Part shown: one piece after another, positions 37,453 through 42,223 of the stretch
Layout of the letters: every line of letters starts with the position of its first letter
Numbering within the stretch: the stretch's first letter is position 1
Assembly (NCBI GenBank): GCA_020445645.1
Contig: JAGRGG010000087.1
Coordinates: forward strand, 1-42,223
Length of the DNA stretch: 42,223 nucleotides
From: Geminicoccaceae bacterium
GTDB taxonomy: Bacteria; Pseudomonadota; Alphaproteobacteria; Geminicoccales; Geminicoccaceae
Direction: 5' to 3'
Position numbers and translations under genes: made by a program
Notes under the pieces: model-generated
Database searches by the model: none
The model's input: only the letters and a program-made list of their open reading frames with translations
What the model was told of the DNA's origin: nothing

Positions 37453-38573
37453 ACGGGCTCCGCTTCACCCTCCTTGCCCGGGACGGCACCGCCCGGCGGG
37501 GGCGGCTGGAGACGGCGCACGGGGCGATCGAGACCCCGGCCTTCATGCCGGTCGGCACGGCCGGCACGGTGAAGGCGCTGACGATGGACATGGTGCGGCA
37601 GGCAGGCGCCCAGATCATCCTTGGCAACACCTACCACCTGATGCTCCGCCCCGGCGCCGAGCGGGTCGGGCGCCTGGGCGGGCTGCACCGCTTCACCGGC
37701 TGGACGGGTCCGATCCTCACCGATTCGGGCGGCTTTCAGGTGATGTCCTTGAGCGCGCGGCGCAAGCTCACCGAGGCGGGCGTCACCTTCCGCTCGCACC
37801 TGGACGGGAGCGCCCACGAGCTGACCCCGGAGCGCAGCGTCGGGATCCAGGACTCCCTCGACGCGAACGTCACGATGCAGCTCGACGAGTGCCTGAAGCT
37901 GCCGGCGCCGCGGGGGGAGGTCGAGCGGGCGATGGAGCTGTCGCTCCGCTGGGCCGCGCGCTCGAAGGCGGCGTTCCGGACGCGCCCCGGCTACGGCCTG
38001 TTCGGCATCACGCAGGGCGGCACCGACGACGCGCTCCGCCGCCGCTCCGCCGAGGGGCTGAAGGCGATCGGCTTCGACGGCTACGCCATCGGCGGCCTCG
38101 CCGTCGGCGAGCCGCAGGACGCGATGCTGCGCACGATCGAGGCGCACGCCCCGGACCTGCCCGAGGACCGCCCCCGCTACCTGATGGGGGTCGGGCGCCC
38201 GGACGACATCGTGGAGGCGGTGCGGCGCGGGGTCGACCTGTTCGACTGCGTGATGCCGACCCGCTCCGGCCGGACGGGGCAGGCGTTCACCCGCTTCGGG
38301 ACGGTGAACCTGAGGAACGCCCGCCACAAGGACGACCCAGCGCCGCTCGACCCCGAGAGCGGCTGCCCGGCGTCGCGCGACTACAGCCGGGCCTACCTGC
38401 ACCACCTCGTCAAGTCGGACGAGATCCTGGGGGCGATGCTGCTCACCTGGAACAACGTCTGGCACTACCAGGACCTGATGCGCGGCCTGCGCGCCGCGAT
38501 CGAGGCGGGGCGGCTGGGCGACCATGTCGCCGCCTTCAAGGCGGACGAGGCACGCAGCGGCCCGCTGCCGTAG
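37449..38573 (+). CDS. tgt: tRNA-guanine transglycosylase with degraded zinc site
   Basis: This 374-residue enzyme exchanges guanine for preQ1 at position 34 of certain tRNAs. The catalytic aspartates are in DSGGFQVM and [14 protein letters not shown]. The zinc site, CxCxxC plus a distant His in E. coli, here reads S304-G-C306-P-A-S309, with Asn335 where the histidine should be. Only one of four ligands remains. The rest of the domain (YSRAYLHHL) is intact, so the protein is probably functional without bound zinc. This may be a trait of its lineage. It ends the coaD-queA-tgt operon. Confidence 0.94.
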   Translation: MNGLRFTLLARDGTARRGRLETAHGAIETPAFMPVGTAGTVKALTMDMVRQAGAQIILGNTYHLMLRPGAERVGRLGGLHRFTGWTGPILTDSGGFQVMSLSARRKLTEAGVTFRSHLDGSAHELTPERSVGIQDSLDANVTMQLDECLKLPAPRGEVERAMELSLRWAARSKAAFRTRPGYGLFGITQGGTDDALRRRSAEGLKAIGFDGYAIGGLAVGEPQDAMLRTIEAHAPDLPEDRPRYLMGVGRPDDIVEAVRRGVDLFDCVMPTRSGRTGQAFTRFGTVNLRNARHKDDPAPLDPESGCPASRDYSRAYLHHLVKSDEILGAMLLTWNNVWHYQDLMRGLRAAIEAGRLGDHVAAFKADEARSGPLP

Positions 38574-38610
38574 CCGGACGCCTGATCCTTCTCCCGAGCC
38601 CGTGATCCCG

Positions 38611-38628
38611 TCGGACGACGGCGTCCGA
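38611..38628 (+). terminator. Candidate hairpin after tgt
   Basis: TCGGACG-ACGG-CGTCCGA is a perfect 7-bp stem with a four-base loop 37 bases after the tgt stop. There is no T tract. In the 267-base gap before the M23 gene this is the best terminator candidate. Confidence 0.35.
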
Positions 38629-38736
38629 AGCGAAGCCGCCCGACCCCCGGCCGCTGCTCCGATCGGGGGCGGCGGACGCGCTTCGGCGTGAATGGACGGG
38701 TGGCCCGCGGCCGGCATCGGGTCGGGCGCGCAGGCT

Positions 38737-38751
38737 TTAAGTCTTATTTAA
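38737..38751 (+). promoter_or_regulatory. CtrA-type box upstream of the M23 peptidase gene
   Basis: The sequence TTAAGTCTTATTTAAC contains TTAA, exactly seven bases, then TTAA, the full CtrA consensus. It lies about 90 bases before the GTG start in an AT-rich segment. A -10-like TATCCT lies at 38764-38769. Confidence 0.65.
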
Positions 38752-38781
38752 CTCCCGGTGGAATATCCTTGGCGCTCTCAC

Positions 38782-38792
38782 GTTTATTAAAC
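38782..38792. promoter_or_regulatory. Palindrome GTTTATTAAAC before the M23 gene
   Basis: This perfect 11-base palindrome (five-base arms around a central T) lies between the CtrA-type box and the start codon. It may be a binding site for another regulator. Confidence 0.35.
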
Positions 38793-38840
38793 CTGTGGGC
38801 GAAAAAGTAACGCTGCCCACTACCTAAGGGAAAATGCATC

Positions 38841-40061
38841 GTGCCGAACCAGCGTGTCCTAGGTCTGTTCGTGGCCGCCCTGCTCCTGCCGACGCCTCTC
38901 CTAGCGAAGACCAGGGACGCGCAGACGTACCTCAGGTGGTGCCAGGACAACGTCCGGGACGGCGCCACAGCCAAGGCCGACGAACATTGCGGCTTGTACG
39001 CGAAAGCGGCCTTGAGCGAAGGCCTGGGCGTTTGGACGCGGGCGGACGTCGTGGCCGCCGTGGCGCAGAAACACCGCCTCGACGCCGCCAAGGCATCCAC
39101 CATTTCCAAACCCGCGCAGCAACCCGCTGCGGGCAATGTCGACGCCACGGCGGGCGACAAGGCCAACACCTACCTGGAGTGGTTTCAGAACAACGTGCGC
39201 GGCAGCAACCCTTCGCGCGCCGACCAGCATTGGAAGTTTTACACCCAGTACGCGGGCAAGGCCGGCTTGCCCTTATGGCGACTCAGCGACGTGGAAGCGC
39301 ACGCGAAGCGCACGTTTAAGAAGTTGAGCGCGTTCGACGCACCGAATGCGTCGCCCGCGCCCTCCAAGCCCGCCCCCGCGCCGTCCACGCCCAAAACCGA
39401 GGCGCCGGCGCCGGCCAAACCGGGCGTGCCGGAGGACTGGGACGAGGCGTGGCACGACCCGTCCGACCTCGACGGCAAAGCCGACAACGGCGAGAGCACG
39501 CCCTACGTGAAAGACCTCATCGCCAAGATGGGGAGCGACCTCGTGGGTTCGGGTTTCCAGCAGGGTCAGGGATACCTTTCACAGCACTACATGGGCCACG
39601 ACACCCCGGTTCAGTATCCGGGAAGGGGCTTGGTCTACATCCGCCATACGGGCACCGACTTTCCAAAGCCAATCGGCACGACGGTCCGGGCGCTGACGCC
39701 GGGCGTGGTCGTCGGCACCTACAACGATGCCAAGACGAGCAACCAAGCCCTCGCCGTCGTCAAGGAGGACGGGGCCGACCGCTGGTGGGTCTACCTCCAC
39801 ACGTCCTACCGGGTGAAGCAGGGGCAGCACGTCGCCAAGGGCACGGTGATCGGTACCATCGCCGACCCGAGGGGGGAGTGGAACCATCCCCACGTCCACG
39901 TGAACGTCATGACGACGTGGCCCCTCAGCCGCGCGGTGTCGCAGTATCTCAGCCTCGGCCGCTCGTACCACCCCAACCGGGACGAAGCGGTCCGACTTGC
40001 CAAGGCGTATACCATGCACCCGCTCGAGGCCTACGCGCGCGCGAACGGCCTGCTGCCCTGA
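38841..40061 (+). CDS. Secreted M23 (LytM-type) peptidase with a duplicated N-terminal module
   Basis: This 406-residue protein has a signal peptide (about 1-22). Two copies of a 48-residue module follow at 27-74 and 108-155, sharing 20 identical positions without gaps by eye (TYLxWxQxNVR, ADxH, GLxxW, DV). A Pro/Ala-rich linker (about 168-196) leads to the C-terminal M23 domain. The zinc ligands are present: His269 and Asp273 in HTGTD, and His353 in HPHVHV, with His320 and His351 nearby. It probably cuts peptidoglycan cross-links. The GTG start follows AAGGGA by about 11 bases; an ATG at 38834 is in another frame. It sits alone, between tgt and tRNA-Lys. Confidence 0.82.
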   Translation: MPNQRVLGLFVAALLLPTPLLAKTRDAQTYLRWCQDNVRDGATAKADEHCGLYAKAALSEGLGVWTRADVVAAVAQKHRLDAAKASTISKPAQQPAAGNVDATAGDKANTYLEWFQNNVRGSNPSRADQHWKFYTQYAGKAGLPLWRLSDVEAHAKRTFKKLSAFDAPNASPAPSKPAPAPSTPKTEAPAPAKPGVPEDWDEAWHDPSDLDGKADNGESTPYVKDLIAKMGSDLVGSGFQQGQGYLSQHYMGHDTPVQYPGRGLVYIRHTGTDFPKPIGTTVRALTPGVVVGTYNDAKTSNQALAVVKEDGADRWWVYLHTSYRVKQGQHVAKGTVIGTIADPRGEWNHPHVHVNVMTTWPLSRAVSQYLSLGRSYHPNRDEAVRLAKAYTMHPLEAYARANGLLP

Positions 40062-40097
40062 GGCCTGACGGGGGGAGGCCCGACCGGCACGCCGATC

Positions 40098-40126
40098 TTG
40101 ACGCCCCCGGCCGCCCGTGCGAATCC
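40098..40126 (+). promoter_or_regulatory. Possible promoter of tRNA-Lys
   Basis: TTGACG (40098-40103) is a good -35. The hexamer 17 bases later, GAATCC, is a weak -10. The spacing would place the start about 10 bases before the tRNA. Confidence 0.35.
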
Positions 40127-40141
40127 CCCCTGCGTGTGCGT

Positions 40142-40217
40142 GCGCCCCTAGCTCAATTGGCAGAGCAGCTGACTTTTAATCAGCGGGTTCGGGGTTCGAG
40201 TCCCCGGGGGCGCACCA
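40142..40217 (+). tRNA. tRNA-Lys (anticodon UUU), with encoded CCA
   Basis: All four arms pair. The acceptor is GCGCCCC with GGGGCGC, the anticodon stem is GCTGA with TCAGC around loop CTTTTAA, and the T stem is CGGGG with CCCCG around TTCGAGT. The anticodon TTT reads lysine codons. CCA is encoded at 40215-40217. The 3' end is followed after 48 bases by an integrase gene, so this tRNA is the likely integration site. Confidence 0.97.
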
Positions 40218-40265
40218 TTTATTCAGTGTTTTCAATGATTTGCCAACTCGCCGAACGGTTGAACG

Positions 40266-41393
40266 TTAGCCTGTTAGACTGCTGTTAGACTCCTGTACCG
40301 AGCCCCAGCCGTCCATCGCCGGGAAGCTGCGCCGGGCGAGGTCGCGCAGGCGCACGTCGTAGACGTCGAGGATCCGGTCCCCGCCCTGGCGGCGGTGCCC
40401 CGTCCACAGGCGGACCTCGTCGTCGCCGAGCCCCGACCCCATCAGCCAGCTCGCCGCCGTGCGGCGCAGGTCGTGGAAGGTGCAGGCCCCGGCTCCGGGG
40501 ATCAGGGCCTTGTGCTTGCGCCACACCGCCCGAAAGCCGTCGCCCCGGTAGCCTTCGCCCGCACGGTTCGAGAGGATGCAGTCCCCCCGGCGCGGCGCCG
40601 CGTCGAGCGCCGCCTGGAGGCGGGGGTGGATCGGCAGGAAGAGGAGGGCGTCGGCCTTGCCTTGCACCACCCGGATCGTGCCCCCCTTGATGTCGTCCCA
40701 GCGCATGGCGAGGATGTCGCCCTGGCGCTGGAGGGTGAAGAGGGCGAGGTGGACGGCGAGCCCCGACGGGTAGGGCAGCGCCAGGGCCGCCGCCACCTGC
40801 GGCCGGTCCCACACCTGCCGTCTCGGCCGGTAGACCCGGTCGATCACCCCCGTCACCGGGTTCGCCCCGGACCAGCGCCTTGCCTTGATCGCCCAGCCGA
40901 AGAGCAGGCGCAGCACCTTGAGCCGGTAGTCGATGCTGGAGGATCCCATCCCCTGGCGCTCCAGCATGTCGCGGAAGGCGTCGATCGCCTCGGGCGTGAC
41001 CTCGCGCAGGAGCGCGCCGCCGAAGTGCGCCGGCTGCTGGAGGTCGCGCAGCATCGTCTCGTAGTCGTGCCGGGTGCGCGGCTTGAGGGCGACGAAGCGC
41101 CGGCTCGACAGGTAGGCGGCGCACAGCTCCTCGAACTCCGAGCCGCCCCGCCCACGCCAGCGGTCGAAGAGCGCGTTGAGGCGCTCCGAGGCACGGATCG
41201 CCGCCACGAGGTCGCGGCCGAGCGGCGTCGCCCTCAGCCACGCCGGCCGCGCCGGGTGCCGTCGCCAGCGGGTCGGCGGCATCCAATAGTAGGAAAAGCC
41301 GGCCCCCGTCTCGCGGCTGACGAGGTGGCGGAAGACGCCCCGGGGCGGCCTACCCCGCCGCCTTGAACTTCCGGACGAGGGTTTGCGGGCCAA
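40266..41393 (-). CDS. Tyrosine-family site-specific integrase
   Basis: This 375-residue protein has a core-binding domain (about 95-185) and a tyrosine-recombinase catalytic domain (about 195-355). The catalytic set is Arg in TLQRQGDILAMRW, Lys in VQGKADALLF, His and Arg in HDLRRTAASW, His in WTGHRRQGGD and Tyr in LDVYDVRL. The TTG start at 41393 follows GGAGG and overlaps the AlpA-like gene by 44 bases. It probably integrates the element at tRNA-Lys next to its own 3' end. Confidence 0.9.
   Translation of the reverse strand: MARKPSSGSSRRRGRPPRGVFRHLVSRETGAGFSYYWMPPTRWRRHPARPAWLRATPLGRDLVAAIRASERLNALFDRWRGRGGSEFEELCAAYLSSRRFVALKPRTRHDYETMLRDLQQPAHFGGALLREVTPEAIDAFRDMLERQGMGSSSIDYRLKVLRLLFGWAIKARRWSGANPVTGVIDRVYRPRRQVWDRPQVAAALALPYPSGLAVHLALFTLQRQGDILAMRWDDIKGGTIRVVQGKADALLFLPIHPRLQAALDAAPRRGDCILSNRAGEGYRGDGFRAVWRKHKALIPGAGACTFHDLRRTAASWLMGSGLGDDEVRLWTGHRRQGGDRILDVYDVRLRDLARRSFPAMDGWGSVQESNSSLTG
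40271..40291. repeat. Direct repeats near the attachment site
   Basis: CTGTTAGACT occurs at 40271-40280 and 40282-40291, 11 bases apart, one helical turn. A further GTTAG lies at 40265-40269. They are in the integrase 3' end beside the tRNA and could be arm sites for integrase or excisionase. Confidence 0.4.
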
Positions 41394-41604
41394 GCTCGGC
41401 CTCCGGGTCGATCCAGAGCAGCACCTCGCTCTCCAGCCACTGGTCGCCCAGGCCCCGCAGGCGCTTCCTGGGCTTGGGGAAACCGTCGCTGCGGATGCGG
41501 GCGTTCAGGTACTCGCGCGACGGCCAGTCGGTGCGCTCCAGCACCTCGCGCTCGCAGAGGAGCCGCGCGACCGCGCGGCTCGCCGCCGGCGGGCGCTCAA
41601 GCAT
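41350..41604 (-). CDS. AlpA-like DNA-binding protein, candidate excisionase
   Basis: This 84-residue protein has an AlpA/MerR-like pattern: a helix-turn-helix at TDWPSREYLNARIRSDG and FPKP, then LRGLGDQWLESEVLLWI. AlpA proteins often regulate or assist integrase excision. AAGGA lies six bases before the ATG. Its start overlaps the preceding small gene by eight bases, and its end lies inside the integrase start. Confidence 0.7.
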   Translation of the reverse strand: MLERPPAASRAVARLLCEREVLERTDWPSREYLNARIRSDGFPKPRKRLRGLGDQWLESEVLLWIDPEAELGPQTLVRKFKAAG

Positions 41605-41863
41605 CGTCCTTCCTTCCCCGATGCGCGCGCACGAGGTCGGCGGCCAGTTCGGCCGTGCCCTGGGTGACGCGGTGGACCGCCGCCTCGGCCGCTTCGGGAC
41701 TGTCGCCCCTATCCACCGTGAACCTGGCCCAAAAGCCCGCGACGGCGCGGTTCAGGGCGGCGCCGACGACGGCGCGCGGGGCGCCGCTCGCCTCGGTGAG
41801 GTCCATGATCGCCCTCGCCAGGGCCTCGACCTCCGCCATCCTCGCCCTCGGTACATCATCCAC
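41597..41863 (-). CDS. Small uncharacterised protein of the integrated element
   Basis: This protein of 88 residues (80 if it begins at the ATG at 41839) is mostly alpha-helical and Ala-rich. No family was recognised. The GTG at 41863 has GGAG nine bases upstream and overlaps the preceding stop in GTGGATGA. The eight-base overlap with the AlpA-like gene at its end (ATGCTTGA) has the same form. Confidence 0.55.
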   Translation of the reverse strand: MDDVPRARMAEVEALARAIMDLTEASGAPRAVVGAALNRAVAGFWARFTVDRGDSPEAAEAAVHRVTQGTAELAADLVRAHRGRKDDA

Positions 41864-42206
41864 CTTCCGGCTCCTCCTCGTCGTTGGCCTCGCCCCGGCC
41901 GATGCGCTCGTCGACCCCGCCGACGATCTCGATGGCGCCCTGCGCCGCGTCCTCGGCGTCGGCGAGGAGGGCTTCCCCCGCCGCGTCCGGGCCGTCGCCG
42001 GCGACCAGGGCGAGCACGGCGTATTCGGCGGCGAGCGCCCGCCAGAGCGCGTCGATGCGATCGAGGCGGGGGACGCCCTTCGCCTCCATGAAGTCCGCGA
42101 GCGCAAGGGAAAGGCGCAGGGCGCCGCTCCCGGCCGGGTCGCCGCCCCCCGCTCCCCCGCCGTGCCCCCCGCCGTGCCCCCCGCCGTGCCCGTTGCCGTT
42201 CGTCAC
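41856..42206 (-). CDS. Small uncharacterised protein with Gly/His repeat
   Basis: This 116-residue protein begins with a Gly/His tract (GHGGGHGGGHGGGAGGG) encoded by a 12-base tandem repeat. An Ala-rich helical region and an acidic tail follow. The GTG start has GGGAGG upstream. No family was recognised. The tract could bind metal, but it may simply be low complexity. Confidence 0.55.
   Translation of the reverse strand: MTNGNGHGGGHGGGHGGGAGGGDPAGSGALRLSLALADFMEAKGVPRLDRIDALWRALAAEYAVLALVAGDGPDAAGEALLADAEDAAQGAIEIVGGVDERIGRGEANDEEEPEGG
42153..42188. repeat. 12-base tandem repeat, three units
   Basis: CCCCCCGCCGTG is repeated three times (first unit with one change) inside the small Gly/His gene and encodes the GGGH repeat on the minus strand. 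The number of units may vary between strains. Confidence 0.7.
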
Positions 42207-42223
42207 CCCGCCTCCCGTCGCTT

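Larger units (their letters stand above)
40200..42223. mobile_element. Left end of an element integrated at tRNA-Lys
   Basis: A tyrosine integrase, an AlpA-like excisionase candidate and two small overlapping genes follow the 3' end of tRNA-Lys directly. This is the usual layout of a genomic island or integrative element. The left attachment site should lie in the tRNA 3' half. The right end, with a repeat of that sequence, is outside the window. Confidence 0.65.

Noticed and set aside
38834-39319. Plus-strand frame from the ATG at 38834
   Set aside because: It has better start spacing but yields an Arg-rich shadow product; the GTG at 38841 opens the frame with a signal peptide and M23 domain.
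42153-42188. CRISPR-like array
   Set aside because: The units are 12 bases, directly adjacent without spacers, and inside a coding region.

Overview
The window is very GC-rich, densely coding DNA with many 4-base stop/start overlaps. Gene content points to an alphaproteobacterium outside the best-studied genera: form-II CoxL cluster, ETF-QO, glutaryl-CoA dehydrogenase, a Flp-type pilin, an alphaproteobacterial-style GyrA, and two perfect TTAA-N7-TTAA (CtrA-type) boxes. The species cannot be named from the sequence alone.

Layout. 0-6.7 kb: a catalytically dead HtrA/S1C-like protein translationally coupled to glutaryl-CoA dehydrogenase, a secreted thermonuclease, AMP nucleosidase, an ABC-F ATPase and a heavy-metal-domain protein with a broken metal motif. 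6.7-6.9 kb: an orphan Flp pilin with a CtrA-type box in front of it. 6.9-22.2 kb (minus strand): a long run built around a form-II carbon-monoxide-dehydrogenase-like molybdenum hydroxylase (coxG, coxS, coxL, coxM), then coxD, coxE, a split XdhC, a molybdopterin-binding/nucleotidyltransferase fusion, a SufS-type cysteine desulfurase, a DUF3616 protein, a SufU-like scaffold, msrB and dusA. A plus-strand VanZ-like membrane protein gene splits this run between coxM and coxD. 22.4-24.7 kb (plus): a 34-residue leader ORF, an amidase and methionine aminopeptidase, all overlapped. 24.7-28.5 kb (minus): a diguanylate cyclase, ETF-quinone oxidoreductase and an uncharacterised protein whose ribosome binding site lies inside a hairpin. 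28.5-32.2 kb: an AT-rich regulatory stretch, a structured leader, a cytochrome b561-like plus sulfite-oxidase-fold pair, a BamE/SmpA-like lipoprotein, a VOC protein and a soluble TMEM43-like protein. 32.3-38.6 kb (plus): an AlkA-type glycosylase, gyrA, then the coaD-queA-tgt operon. 38.7-40.1 kb: a CtrA-type box and a secreted M23 peptidase with a duplicated unknown N-terminal module. 40.1 kb to the end: tRNA-Lys(UUU) followed directly by a tyrosine integrase, an AlpA-like excisionase candidate and two small overlapping genes, the left end of an integrated element that runs off the window.

How the genes work together. The cox cluster makes, matures and membrane-anchors a molybdenum hydroxylase; the neighbouring desulfurase and scaffold could supply sulfur for its cofactor or iron-sulfur clusters. 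Glutaryl-CoA dehydrogenase would pass electrons through ETF to ETF-QO and the quinone pool. queA and tgt are two steps of queuosine tRNA modification. The two CtrA-type boxes suggest that the pilin and the cell-wall peptidase are under cell-cycle control.

No CRISPR array, rRNA or insertion sequence was seen. Most strongly supported new observations: the two CtrA-type boxes, the SD-masking hairpin, the zinc-site loss in Tgt, the recurrent mini-hairpin at gene 3' ends, and the duplicated module in the M23 protein.
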